A DNA stretch of 64,000 nt from Treponema_B putidum (lineage in GTDB: Bacteria; Spirochaetota; Spirochaetia; Treponematales; Treponemataceae): assembly GCF_007830595.1 (NCBI RefSeq), contig NZ_VLLD01000011.1; one strand, 5' to 3'. Under the pieces are notes generated by a model that did no database searches, had not been told where the DNA came from, and saw only the letters and a list, made by a program, of their open reading frames with translations. How positions within the stretch are numbered: position 1 is the first letter of the stretch; every line of letters begins with the position of its first letter. This document shows positions 32,631-41,806 of the stretch, piece after piece. The position numbers and the translations under genes are program-made.

Positions 32631-34151
32631 ATGCAAGTTAAAGTCAGATATGCTCCCTCTCCCACCGGCTTTCAGCACATAGGCGGAGTCCGTACAGCCT
32701 TGTTTAATTATCTTTTTGCCCGCTCAAAAGGCGGAAAATTCGTTTTGCGTATTGAAGATACCGATAGAACAAGATACAGCGAAGAATATGAACAGAACCT
32801 TTATGATACCCTTGAATGGCTCGGCCTTGAATGGGATGAAGGCGGCCCAAAGGGAGGCCCCTGTGCGCCCTATATTCAGTCTCAAAGGTTCGAAATTTAC
32901 CGAAAATACGCCCAAGAGCTTGTCGATAAGGGCTTTGCTTATTATTGCTTTTGCGACTCTGAAAGACTCGACAGAATCCGAAAGATTCAAACCATGAATA
33001 AGATGCCTCCGGGCTATGACAGGGCTTGCCGTAATTTGACCGCTGAAGAAATTAAGGCTAAAATGGACGAAGGTCTTCCCTATGTTATCCGCTTAAAGGT
33101 TCCACTTGAAGGCAGCACCAAATTTACAGATGCCCTTTTAGGCGATATTGAATGGAAAAATGAAGATATAAATCCCGATCAAATCCTTTTAAAAAGCGAT
33201 GGGTTTCCGACATATCACTTGGCAAACATCGTGGACGATCACCTTATGGGCATAACCCATGTTATGCGTGCCCAAGAATGGCTCCCTTCCACCCCCATGC
33301 ATGTGATTATGTACAAAGCCTTCGGTTGGGAACCGCCTCAATTTTGCCACCTGCCCATGGTTATGGGAAATGACGGGCAAAAGCTTTCAAAACGGCACGG
33401 AGCCACCAGCTGTAACGAATTCAGAAACAAGGGCTACCTAAAAGAAGCTATTATCAATTATGTTGCTATGCTCGGCTGTTCTTATGAAGACGGCCGTGAT
33501 ATGTACAGTCTTTCAGACTTGGAAAAACTCTTTGATGTTAAGCATTTAAACAAGGCTCCGGCCGTATTCGACTATAAAAAGCTGGAATGGTTTAACGGCC
33601 AATATATGAGAGAAAAAACCGATGAAGAGCTCTTCGATCTTACATGGCCCTATATTGCAAATTCAGGCCTTTTTGGAAAAATAAATGAAGAAGAGCTGAA
33701 AAAAGCCGGATGCCGCTTTGAAAACCAAACCTATTTAAAACCCTCTCAAGAACAAAAAGAAATTCTAATGAAAGTGATGCCCTTGGTAAAAGAAAGACTT
33801 CATCTTTTAAGTGAAATAACCGGCATGGTGCGTTTCCTCTTTGAAGAACCGGCAGTTCCTCAAGCCGAAGAGATAATACCGAAAAAACTTGATGCCGAAA
33901 CTACAAAAAAAGTTCTTCAAAGGGCAGTCCAAGTAATGCCCAAAATTGCCGGCCTTGATGACCATGCAGGCGGAGAAGTCTTTAGGGCGGAAGCCGATGC
34001 TATGGGTATTAAGATGGGAGACTTTATGATGCCTGTCAGAATGACCGTTACCGGCAGCAGAATAAGCCCGCCCCTTGTAGGCTCAATCCAAATTTTAGGT
34101 ATAGACAAAGCTATTAAGCGCATAGAAAAAGCCATAGCGGAAAGGTTTTAA
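32631..34151 (+). CDS. gltX: glutamyl-tRNA synthetase
   Basis: The 506-residue class I synthetase has the HIGH-type motif PSPTGFQHIGGVRTALFN, the RIEDTDRTRYSEEY pocket, the tRNA-contact region and the KMSKS-type loop GQKLSKRHGAT. The C-terminal helical anticodon-binding domain is intact. It charges tRNA-Glu, and possibly tRNA-Gln if no GlnRS is present. AGGAGG lies 10 bases before the ATG. Confidence 0.97.
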   Translation: MQVKVRYAPSPTGFQHIGGVRTALFNYLFARSKGGKFVLRIEDTDRTRYSEEYEQNLYDTLEWLGLEWDEGGPKGGPCAPYIQSQRFEIYRKYAQELVDKGFAYYCFCDSERLDRIRKIQTMNKMPPGYDRACRNLTAEEIKAKMDEGLPYVIRLKVPLEGSTKFTDALLGDIEWKNEDINPDQILLKSDGFPTYHLANIVDDHLMGITHVMRAQEWLPSTPMHVIMYKAFGWEPPQFCHLPMVMGNDGQKLSKRHGATSCNEFRNKGYLKEAIINYVAMLGCSYEDGRDMYSLSDLEKLFDVKHLNKAPAVFDYKKLEWFNGQYMREKTDEELFDLTWPYIANSGLFGKINEEELKKAGCRFENQTYLKPSQEQKEILMKVMPLVKERLHLLSEITGMVRFLFEEPAVPQAEEIIPKKLDAETTKKVLQRAVQVMPKIAGLDDHAGGEVFRAEADAMGIKMGDFMMPVRMTVTGSRISPPLVGSIQILGIDKAIKRIEKAIAERF

Positions 34152-34168
34152 ATTTTAAGATGCTAAAA

Positions 34169-34214
34169 AGGCTAATCTTTTAGGTGAATCCGGAATTCCA
34201 AAAAAGATTAGCCT
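34169..34214. terminator. bidirectional terminator between gltX and the LRR lipoprotein
   Basis: AGGCTAATCTTTT (34169-34181) pairs perfectly with AAAAGATTAGCCT (34202-34214), with a 20-base loop between convergent genes. T-rich sequence follows on the plus strand. Confidence 0.75.
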
Positions 34215-34223
34215 ATAAAATTT

Positions 34224-36017
34224 TTAATGGCCCGTAAATTCTTCGCCCTCAGACTTTAGAACATTCCAATTTTTTTTCTTTGCATTATTAACCTGCTGAA
34301 TAGTGCAGATATTATTATCTGTACTATTTTCCCGTCTATCGACTACATAGAGGCTTCCATTTTCTTCGTTTGAACGGGCAGGTAACGACTTTATGAGCCT
34401 TTCCATTTCTTTTTCTTTTATTTGGTTATTATAACAAGATATAAGCTTTATATTCTTATTATTTAAAACACTAAGCCCCATGAGTAAATTATCGTAACAC
34501 CATAGCTTTTCCAATTTTACATTATTTCGTAAATTCAAAAATTTCAAACGGTTTTCGCTTACCGATAAAAACTGCAATTCCGTATTTTTTGTAAGATCTA
34601 TATCTGTAATTTCATTTTGTTTACAGTATAGATTACTTAATTTTACATTATTAGATGTATTAAGAGCCTTTAGTTTATTATTTCCGCAATATAAGTTTTT
34701 TAACTTTCTATTACTGTTTAGATTCAGTTCTGTCAACATATTGTTGTGACAATAAAGTTCCGTAAGATTTAAATTTTGCCTTATATCCAAAGCTGTAAGG
34801 CTGTTTCCCGCTACATAAAGATACTCAATATCTTTAAGATTAGAACAGTCTATTTGAGAAAGATTATTTTTGCCGCAAGACAATCTTATCAACTTAGTAT
34901 TTTTAGATACATCCAACTCGCTTATATTTGTATTGTGGCAATAACATTCTTGTAATTCCGCAAGATGAGAAATGTCAAGCGAATTCAGTTGATTATCATG
35001 GCAAGATAATATTTCAAGATTCTCATGGCCATCTAAGAATAAATCGGTTAGATTATTTTTATTGCACCAAAGTTCATTTAAACTGGAATTATTGCTTATA
35101 TCCAATTCCGATAATACATTATTACTGAGCATAAGAAATGTAAGGTTCACATTTTTTGATAAATCGATATTTTCAAGTTTATTATTTGCACACCATAATT
35201 CACGCAAAATAGAGCTTGAACTTATATCTATATATGTGAGAGCATTTTCGGAACAAGCAAGAAACTTTAAATCTTTACAATTATCCGTATTTAAATATGT
35301 CAGCTCATTTTCATAGCAATATAAAGTTGTAAGAGAAGTATTTTTCGACATATCGAGAAATTTTAATTTATTTTTTTGAGCTTCTAAAGTTGTTAACCTT
35401 TTAATATGAGAAACATCGAGTTCTCTGATTTGATTTTCATCACAAAAAATTTCTTTTAAATCAAAATTTCGGCTAAAATCTATAGAAGTCAAATTATTTT
35501 TACCGCAAGATAAATATGTCAGTTCTCTGTTATTTATAAGAGACAAGTCTTGAAGATTATTATCGGAACAAGAGAGTTTTGTTAATGAAGGATTATTAGC
35601 TAAATCAATGCTTGTTATACGGTTTCCCTCACAAAAAAATCTATTTATTTTACCATATATAGTTATAACTTCACTATCAATAATATAATCACGATAAGCG
35701 GACATACCGGGTACAACAAAAGGCGTTATATCTTCATTTTCATCCATTTTTTTATTTGAATTTAAATCGATCCATATAGGTTCACGATTGGAAACAAATC
35801 TTTCAACCCTAAGCTTTATTTTTTCACCTTTTAACTTTGCTGTGGTCAAACTTATAGATTCCGTATTCGGCAAATTTATTGATGCTTCTTCTTTAATGTC
35901 GTTTTTGCTGTCAGCCGTTTTTATATCTTGTTCTTTCTCAGAATTATCCGAACAAGCCGCAGCAAGAAAAATAAAGCTCATAAAAATTATAGCCTTTTTC
36001 AGATTTTTTATATCCAT
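34224..36017 (-). CDS. leucine-rich-repeat lipoprotein with 21-residue Cys-ladder repeats
   Basis: The start is placed at ATG 36017, which begins a lipoprotein signal (FIFLAAAC, lipidated Cys at residue 22); a longer frame to 36137 lacks a signal. After about 110 residues come about 20 repeats of exactly 21 residues following L-x-x-L-x-C-x-x-N-x-L-x-x-L-D-x-S-x-N-x-x. The cysteine at the sixth position is kept in most copies. This is a solenoid expected to be anchored at the membrane and exposed to the periplasm or surface. It probably mediates binding or adhesion, but no ligand is known. Confidence 0.85.
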   Translation of the reverse strand: MDIKNLKKAIIFMSFIFLAAACSDNSEKEQDIKTADSKNDIKEEASINLPNTESISLTTAKLKGEKIKLRVERFVSNREPIWIDLNSNKKMDENEDITPFVVPGMSAYRDYIIDSEVITIYGKINRFFCEGNRITSIDLANNPSLTKLSCSDNNLQDLSLINNRELTYLSCGKNNLTSIDFSRNFDLKEIFCDENQIRELDVSHIKRLTTLEAQKNKLKFLDMSKNTSLTTLYCYENELTYLNTDNCKDLKFLACSENALTYIDISSSSILRELWCANNKLENIDLSKNVNLTFLMLSNNVLSELDISNNSSLNELWCNKNNLTDLFLDGHENLEILSCHDNQLNSLDISHLAELQECYCHNTNISELDVSKNTKLIRLSCGKNNLSQIDCSNLKDIEYLYVAGNSLTALDIRQNLNLTELYCHNNMLTELNLNSNRKLKNLYCGNNKLKALNTSNNVKLSNLYCKQNEITDIDLTKNTELQFLSVSENRLKFLNLRNNVKLEKLWCYDNLLMGLSVLNNKNIKLISCYNNQIKEKEMERLIKSLPARSNEENGSLYVVDRRENSTDNNICTIQQVNNAKKKNWNVLKSEGEEFTGH

Positions 36018-36198
36018 AAAATAAAGCCTCTCATTAAAATCATTAAATATGCTAAGACTATGATGACCCTTTTTCAAAATGATGTCAAGGCTTAATAAAT
36101 TTGCAATATAAAAACCATATTTAAATTTGCATTCCAAGCGTTTATATGATATAATTATATGTGCACTTATATATAAATGTTTTTACAGGCCTAAATCT

Positions 36199-37371
36199 AT
36201 GAAAAAGATACTGCTTATCCCCGATTCCTTTAAGGGAACAATGAGCTCGGGTCGAATATGTACTTTGATGAAGGATGCCGTAAAAGAAATTTTCCCTGAA
36301 GCTCAAACTCTTTCGATCCCTGTTGCGGATGGAGGGGAGGGCAGTGTCGATGCCTTTTTAGAAGCTGTAGGCGGCATAAAAAAAACCGTTAAAGTCAAAA
36401 ATCCTTTTTTTGAAGAAATGGAAAGCTTTTACGGTATCTTAAAAAGCGAAGATTCGACTGCCGGAAAGACCGCCGTAATTGAAATGGCTGCCTGTGCGGG
36501 TCTTCCCCTTGCAATGGGAAGGCTTAATCCATCTCTTACTACGACCTATGGGGTGGGGGAGCTCATAGCCGATGCCCTTAAAAACGGCTGCACAAATATT
36601 ATAATCGGTTTGGGCGGAAGTGCTACAAACGACGGCGGCTGCGGAGCTGCGGCAGCCTTGGGTGTCAAGTTCTTTGATAAGGATGGAAAAAGTTTTATTC
36701 CGGCCGGCGGAACTTTAAAAAATATTGAACGCATAGATATGACGGGCTTAAACCCTCTTGTAAAAAAAGCAAAGTTTACGGCTATGTGCGATATAGATAA
36801 TCCTCTTTTCGGAAAAAACGGAGCGGCCTACATCTTTGCTCCGCAAAAAGGCGCTGATCCTAAAATGGTTGAAGAGCTCGATCAAGGCCTACAACACTTA
36901 GCCCTGGTTGCAGGGAAAACCGAATCCCTCAATTCCCGTTCCAAAGCGGCAGAAATTGCGGGAGCGGGGGCTGCCGGAGGTATGGGCTACGGAATGCTCA
37001 TCTTCTTAGGTTCCGAGTTAAAAATGGGTATTGAAATTGTGCTTGATACGGTTGACTTTGAGAACAAACTGGATAAAACCGATTTTGTTTTTACGGGAGA
37101 AGGCAAATTAGATAGGCAAAGTTTAAGGGGAAAGGTTATTGCGGGCGTTGCCCAAAGGGCCAAAAAGAAAAATGTGCCTGTAATAGCTGTCGTAGGTGAT
37201 GCAGAAGAGGAAATAGACGATATTTATAAAATGGGAGTTTCCGCCGTATTCAGTATAAACCGCCTTGCAGTACCTTTCAGCCAAGCAAAAAAAACAGCCG
37301 AGGCCGATTTGACTGCAACAATGAAAGATATTCTAAGATTAATCAAAGTTTCACAAACGTACCATACATAA
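36199..37371 (+). CDS. glycerate kinase
   Basis: The 390-residue protein has the GlxK/GarK family motifs LIPDSFKGTMSSG, PVADGGEGSVDAF, MAACAGLPLA, GLGGSATNDGGCGAAAALG and VFTGEGKLDRQS. It phosphorylates D-glycerate to 2- or 3-phosphoglycerate. The ATG at 36199 begins MKKILLIPDSFKG, as in the family; an upstream extension from 36127 has no support. It is divergent from the LRR lipoprotein. Confidence 0.95.
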   Translation: MKKILLIPDSFKGTMSSGRICTLMKDAVKEIFPEAQTLSIPVADGGEGSVDAFLEAVGGIKKTVKVKNPFFEEMESFYGILKSEDSTAGKTAVIEMAACAGLPLAMGRLNPSLTTTYGVGELIADALKNGCTNIIIGLGGSATNDGGCGAAAALGVKFFDKDGKSFIPAGGTLKNIERIDMTGLNPLVKKAKFTAMCDIDNPLFGKNGAAYIFAPQKGADPKMVEELDQGLQHLALVAGKTESLNSRSKAAEIAGAGAAGGMGYGMLIFLGSELKMGIEIVLDTVDFENKLDKTDFVFTGEGKLDRQSLRGKVIAGVAQRAKKKNVPVIAVVGDAEEEIDDIYKMGVSAVFSINRLAVPFSQAKKTAEADLTATMKDILRLIKVSQTYHT

Positions 37372-37474
37372 ATCTTTCCGTTGATATTTCATTTTTAGAT
37401 AATTCTAAAACTTTTATTGTTTATTTACAATACATTTCCTAGACCTTTCCGTTTAAAAGTTGTATATTAGTAGC

Positions 37475-40105
37475 ATGAGTAAAAAAATAAAATTCAATAT
37501 TACGGGAATGACTTGCTCGGCTTGCTCTTCCCATGTTCAAAGGGCTGTCGAAAAACTTGAAGGAGCCGCCGAGGTACAGGTAAATCTTTTAACCAACAGC
37601 ATGAGCGTCAATTACGATGAGGCTTTCCTTAGCGCGGATAAGATTATAGAGGCTGTCGAAAAAGCAGGATACGGAGCCTCGCTTGCCGAAGGTTTAAAAA
37701 ACTCTTCTTCAAATAAAAATTCGGCTGACGGTAAGACTTCCGGTTCCCGCTCATTTCAAAACGATGCCGCCAAATTTGAAAGAGATAAGATAAAAAAAAG
37801 GCTGATCTTGTCTTTAGTCTTTATGATTCCTCTTTTTTATGTATCGATGGGACACATGGCTTCTCTTCCGATTCCTCATTTTTTGCACGGAATAGAAAAT
37901 GCTCTTATTTTTAGTTTTACTCAATTTCTGCTTGCTCTTCCCGTGCTGATTGTAAATAAAAAATTCTTTACGGGAGGCTTTAAGGCTTTTTTAAACAAGG
38001 CACCCAATATGGACTCCCTCGTTGCGGTCGGTTCCGGCGCAGCCCTTATTTACGGCATCTTTGCTATTTATAAGATGGCCTACGGAATGGGGCACGGAGA
38101 TATGGAAACGGTAAGGCTTTTTGCCGGAGACCTTTACTTTGAATCGGCTGCGATGATTTTAACCCTCGTAACCTTGGGGAAATTCCTTGAAGCCAATGCA
38201 AAAGGAAAAACTTCTCAGGCAATTACAAAGCTGATGAACCTTAGGCCCAAAACCGCCCTTGTTATCAGGAACGGTAATGAAGAGGAGATTCCGGTTGAAG
38301 AAATTGTAAAGGGCGATTTGATTTTAATCAAGCCCGGTTTTTCCATTCCCGTTGACGGTATCATAGTAGAGGGGAATTCGTCGGTAGATGAGGCTGCAAT
38401 TACGGGCGAAAGTCTCCCTGTCGAAAAGACTGCAGGAGATAAAGTGGTAAGTGCCTCCATAAATTTATCTGGAACATTTACCTTTAAGGCTGAAAGAGTT
38501 GGCGATGACACAACCCTTTCCCAGATAATTGCCCTTGTAGAAGAAGCCTCAGCCTCGAAGGCTCCCGTTTCTAAACTCGCAGATAAGATAAGCAACTACT
38601 TCGTGCCTGCGGTCATAGCTATTGCAGTGATTACGCTTTTTGTCTGGCTTATTGCAGGCGAAAGCTTTGAATTTGCTCTTTCCAGAGCAATTTCGGTGCT
38701 TGTAATTTCCTGTCCCTGTGCCCTAGGTCTTGCAACGCCTACAGCCATTATGGCCGGAACAGGTAAGGGCGCTCGGCTGGGTATCTTAATCCGCTCTGCA
38801 GAAGCCCTTGAAACGGCTCATAAAACAAACACCGTAGTATTGGATAAGACCGGTACAATAACCCAAGGCCGCCCCGATGTAATCGATATTAAAAAAACCG
38901 AAAACTTTAGCGAGGACGAAGTCTTGCGCTTTGCCTATAGTCTTGAAGTGCTTTCCGAGCACCCTCTCGCAAATGCCGTTATAAAACGGGCAAAGGAAAA
39001 AAACTTAGAGGCTTTGAAAATTAAGGACTTTAGGGCGGAACACGGTTTCGGTATTTCGGGTATTGAAGAATCTTCCGGCCTAAAAATCTTTGCAGGAAAT
39101 GAAAAGCTCTTCCAAAAAAACAATATCGAAATTTCCCATGCCAAGGCCGAAATTGATGCCCTTGCGGAAAAAGGTGCGACTCCTCTTTTGATCGGTGTGG
39201 GCGGCGGTACGGGCGGAAGCTCTTCGGAAACCGGTACGGGTGCAAAGCTCATAGGAATTATAGCTGTTGCAGATAAAATTAAAGAAGGCAGCATTGAGTC
39301 AATAGCGGAATTTAAGGCGATGGGCATAAAAACCATAATGCTTACAGGAGATAACAAAAAAACAGCAAATGCTATAAAGGCTCAAACGGGAGTTGATGAT
39401 TTTGCTGCCGAGCTTCTGCCTCAAAATAAAAAATTCGAAATCGAAAAATTGCACCAAGCAGGGCGTAAAACGGCTATGATAGGAGACGGAATAAACGATG
39501 CTCCTGCCCTTATGACGGCAGACGTAGGTATAGCCATAGGGAACGGAACGGATATAGCTATCGAAAGTGCAGATATTATTTTGATGAATGATAATTTACA
39601 AACTGCCGTAGATTCTATTCAGTTAAGCCGTGCCGTTATGCGGAATATAAAAGAAAACCTGTTTTGGGCGCTCTTTTATAATTCTTTATGTATACCTTTA
39701 GCGGCGGGAGCTTTTTACCCTGTCTTCGGTATTGTTTTAAGCCCGATGATTGCAGCAGCTGCAATGAGCTTGAGCTCCGTTTCGGTTGTAAGCAATGCTT
39801 TGCGCTTAAACTATTTTAAACCTAAAAGAAAACAAAAAATAAACCGTAATGCAGACTCTACAGAATCTTGCATAACGGGTGAAAATAAAATTAAGGAGAA
39901 AGAACTTATGAATACGGTATTAAAGGTAAACGGCATGCAGTGCCAACATTGTGTTTCCCATGTTAAGGAAGCTTTAACAAAGATTTCGGGTGTTTCTGCC
40001 GAAGTAGACCTAGGCGCAAAAACGGCAACTATCACACATCCTGAAAGCGTTACAGTTGCAGATCTAAAAAAGGCTATTGAAGATGCGGGCTATACCGTAG
40101 AATAG
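37475..40105 (+). CDS. copA: copper-translocating P1B-type ATPase with C-terminal CopZ-like domain
   Basis: The protein is 876 residues. The N-terminal heavy-metal domain has GMTCSACSSHV. Eight membrane helices follow, with the actuator VDEAAITGESLP, the metal path ISCPCALGLATPTA, the phosphorylation motif VLDKTGTITQG, SEHPLANAV and the hinge MIGDGINDAPAL. The usual protein would end after ALRLNYFKPK. Here a 40-residue charged linker leads to a second heavy-metal domain (VNGMQCQHCVSHV). The linker includes a good ribosome site and ATG (39908). The ATG at 37475 has no ribosome site, and a TATATT ends 6 bases before it, so the message may be leaderless. It exports Cu(I). Confidence 0.93.
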   Translation: MSKKIKFNITGMTCSACSSHVQRAVEKLEGAAEVQVNLLTNSMSVNYDEAFLSADKIIEAVEKAGYGASLAEGLKNSSSNKNSADGKTSGSRSFQNDAAKFERDKIKKRLILSLVFMIPLFYVSMGHMASLPIPHFLHGIENALIFSFTQFLLALPVLIVNKKFFTGGFKAFLNKAPNMDSLVAVGSGAALIYGIFAIYKMAYGMGHGDMETVRLFAGDLYFESAAMILTLVTLGKFLEANAKGKTSQAITKLMNLRPKTALVIRNGNEEEIPVEEIVKGDLILIKPGFSIPVDGIIVEGNSSVDEAAITGESLPVEKTAGDKVVSASINLSGTFTFKAERVGDDTTLSQIIALVEEASASKAPVSKLADKISNYFVPAVIAIAVITLFVWLIAGESFEFALSRAISVLVISCPCALGLATPTAIMAGTGKGARLGILIRSAEALETAHKTNTVVLDKTGTITQGRPDVIDIKKTENFSEDEVLRFAYSLEVLSEHPLANAVIKRAKEKNLEALKIKDFRAEHGFGISGIEESSGLKIFAGNEKLFQKNNIEISHAKAEIDALAEKGATPLLIGVGGGTGGSSSETGTGAKLIGIIAVADKIKEGSIESIAEFKAMGIKTIMLTGDNKKTANAIKAQTGVDDFAAELLPQNKKFEIEKLHQAGRKTAMIGDGINDAPALMTADVGIAIGNGTDIAIESADIILMNDNLQTAVDSIQLSRAVMRNIKENLFWALFYNSLCIPLAAGAFYPVFGIVLSPMIAAAAMSLSSVSVVSNALRLNYFKPKRKQKINRNADSTESCITGENKIKEKELMNTVLKVNGMQCQHCVSHVKEALTKISGVSAEVDLGAKTATITHPESVTVADLKKAIEDAGYTVE
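39908..40105 (+). CDS. copZ: possible separate CopZ-like copper chaperone from an internal start
   Basis: Inside copA, AAGGAG (39893-39898) lies 9 bases before an in-frame ATG at 39908. From that ATG comes a complete 65-residue heavy-metal-associated domain (MNTVLKVNGMQCQHCVSHV...) in the same frame as copA. It could be made both as the tail of CopA and as a free chaperone. The preceding linker looks like a translated former intergenic region. The site and frame are seen; the second product is inferred. Confidence 0.5.
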   Translation: MNTVLKVNGMQCQHCVSHVKEALTKISGVSAEVDLGAKTATITHPESVTVADLKKAIEDAGYTVE

Positions 40106-40124
40106 GCTTATTTTAGTAAAAGAA

Positions 40125-40159
40125 AAAAATCGGCCGAAACTCAATCTCGGCCGATTTTT
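40125..40159. terminator. strong bidirectional terminator after copA
   Basis: AAAAATCGGCCGA (40125-40137) pairs perfectly with TCGGCCGATTTTT (40147-40159) around a 9-base loop. The T-run on each strand serves both copA and the convergent cytidylate-kinase-like gene. Confidence 0.88.
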
Positions 40160-40191
40160 CTATAAGTTTATGTAAGCTGTTTTTTTAGCTT

Positions 40192-41013
40192 TTACGGAAA
40201 AGGCTTATACTCGTTTACCCTGCTTATCGATGAAGAAACCTTACGTCCTTCTGACATTTCTTCGGCTACGGACACGGCTTTTTGGATAAGCCCTGCATTG
40301 TCGGCTACACCGTGTAAAATAATTTCATCTTTCGAAATATCGGCTTCAAGGAAATATATTTGAAGTTTTAAATCGAAGGAAATATGATTTACGATTTTTT
40401 GAGCCAATAAAAGCTCTTTTAATCTTTTATCGCCTGAGGCCGTTTCTTCTTTGCTTATGGTTTTTTCAAACCCGTATTTGATTATCTCGGCAGCTTGAAG
40501 AGGGGCTACATGCCCCGTATTTATAACTAAATTATATTCGGACGAGTCTTCATTAGCCGTATTAAAAAAATTCTTATGGAACCCGTCTCTATTATTATCA
40601 CTTTCTTCCATTAGCGCTCTTGCATCTTTTTCGGAATAATTGAATTCTTTCATCAATCTTGAAATTCGTATATCGTCGGCAGCAACTAAGCGTACCGAAT
40701 AAAGGCCGGGTACATTTCTCAAGATTGCGAACCCTCCCCTGCCTATAAAAATGCTGTTGCCGGAAGAAGCATGCTCGTATACTGCTTCACGCAGATAATC
40801 AAAGTAGGAATCTCTTTCCCTTGAAAGGGATGCCCAAAAGCTAGGCTTGCGTTCATCATATTTTTTTAGCTGCACTTCCGAAATTCCTCTTGCAAGCAAA
40901 TCTTTTTCCAATGATTTGCGGTCAACAAAGTTGTAATTTAAAAGTTTGGCCAACTCAATTGCCGTTTCGTCACCAAAGGAAGCGATTTTGCGTGAAATAG
41001 TTATAATTGCCAT
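40192..41013 (-). CDS. cytidylate-kinase-like protein with BON-like tail
   Basis: The first 190 residues match the cytidylate-kinase-like family (PF13189): MAIITISRKIASFGDE, FVDRKSLEKDLL, FIGRGGFAIL and VRLVAADDIRISRLM. Strict CMP kinases have different P-loops; this group lacks an assigned substrate. The last 75 residues (ISFDLKLQIYF, IILHGVADNAGLIQKAV) resemble a BON domain, seen in membrane- or phospholipid-associated proteins. An AAGGAGG-like ribosome site precedes the ATG. The Nudix gene is divergent, 80 bases away. Confidence 0.7.
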   Translation of the reverse strand: MAIITISRKIASFGDETAIELAKLLNYNFVDRKSLEKDLLARGISEVQLKKYDERKPSFWASLSRERDSYFDYLREAVYEHASSGNSIFIGRGGFAILRNVPGLYSVRLVAADDIRISRLMKEFNYSEKDARALMEESDNNRDGFHKNFFNTANEDSSEYNLVINTGHVAPLQAAEIIKYGFEKTISKEETASGDKRLKELLLAQKIVNHISFDLKLQIYFLEADISKDEIILHGVADNAGLIQKAVSVAEEMSEGRKVSSSISRVNEYKPFP

Positions 41014-41095
41014 AAAAACCTCCTTGCAATTAAATTCGCTTTATAATAGAATAACCTGAAATCCTTGATATGTCAAATGGAGAATTGCAATTTTT

Positions 41096-41662
41096 ATGGA
41101 AAAGAATGACAAAATTATATGGAAACCTGATTCTTCCAGAGAAGTATTAAAGACAAGAGTATTTACCGTATGCGAAAAAGACAGTATTTCTCCTGAAGGG
41201 GAAAAAAAGACCTTTATTTCTTTAAAAGCACCTAGCTGGGTTATTATTGTTCCCGTGTACCGAAACTCATCTGGAGAAGACATGTTTGTAATGGTACAGC
41301 AGTGGAGGCACGGTGCGGAAAACGTCTACATAGAATTTCCCGGAGGTGTTGTTGATAAAGGAGAAAAGGCCGAAGATGCGGCTTTAAGGGAGCTTTTAGA
41401 AGAAACCGGTAGAGCCCCTAAAAAAATAAAATGTTTGTCGGTATTGTCCCCAAATCCTGCAATAATGGAAAACACATGCACGGTTTTTTTTGCAGAATTG
41501 GATGGCACTGAAGGCAAGCAAAACCTTGATGATGATGAGTTCTTAAATATTCTTGAAATCCCCGTTAAAAAAGTTATTCAAAACATGGGTAATCCGCCTT
41601 ATACCCACGCAATGATGAATGCAGCCCTTTTCCTATACTTAAAAGAAAAAGAATATCACTGA
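41096..41662 (+). CDS. Nudix hydrolase, ADP-ribose pyrophosphatase-like
   Basis: The 188-residue protein holds a complete Nudix box (GGVVDKGEKAEDAALRELLEETG) preceded by VQQWRHGAENVYIEFP, the layout of ADP-ribose pyrophosphatases. It hydrolyses a nucleoside diphosphate linked to another group. The ribosome site is weak. Its stop codon lies inside the first of three CACTGATAT repeats. Confidence 0.85.
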   Translation: MEKNDKIIWKPDSSREVLKTRVFTVCEKDSISPEGEKKTFISLKAPSWVIIVPVYRNSSGEDMFVMVQQWRHGAENVYIEFPGGVVDKGEKAEDAALRELLEETGRAPKKIKCLSVLSPNPAIMENTCTVFFAELDGTEGKQNLDDDEFLNILEIPVKKVIQNMGNPPYTHAMMNAALFLYLKEKEYH

Positions 41663-41710
41663 TATGCCGATGCACTGATATATCGGTGACTGCCCACTGA
41701 TATATCAGTG
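41657..41710. repeat. three CACTGATAT repeats forming two palindromes
   Basis: CACTGATAT begins at 41657, 41673 and 41695. The second copy extends to CACTGATATATCGGTG (one mismatch) and the third to the perfect 16-base palindrome CACTGATATATCAGTG. The first overlaps the Nudix stop codon. The repeats lie 150 bases upstream of dps. Arms of different copies could also pair. Operator or terminator roles are both possible. The following 41711-41805 is A/T-rich with no gene. Confidence 0.6.
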
Positions 41711-41806
41711 AAAATTTTATTTAAAACAATCTTTTTTATTAAAATTCCAAATATTTCGATAAAAATTCCCTTATTTTTGCTTAAAAAAGCTTTTTTCCTT
41801 AAATTT

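Noticed and set aside
36018..36137. N-terminal extension of the LRR protein to 36137
   Set aside because: It would place 40 residues before a clear lipoprotein signal and overlaps the opposite-strand glycerate kinase leader; ATG 36017 is better.
41657..41710. CACTGATAT copies as a CRISPR fragment
   Set aside because: Units are only 9-16 bases with unequal short gaps, and there are no cas genes or spacers.
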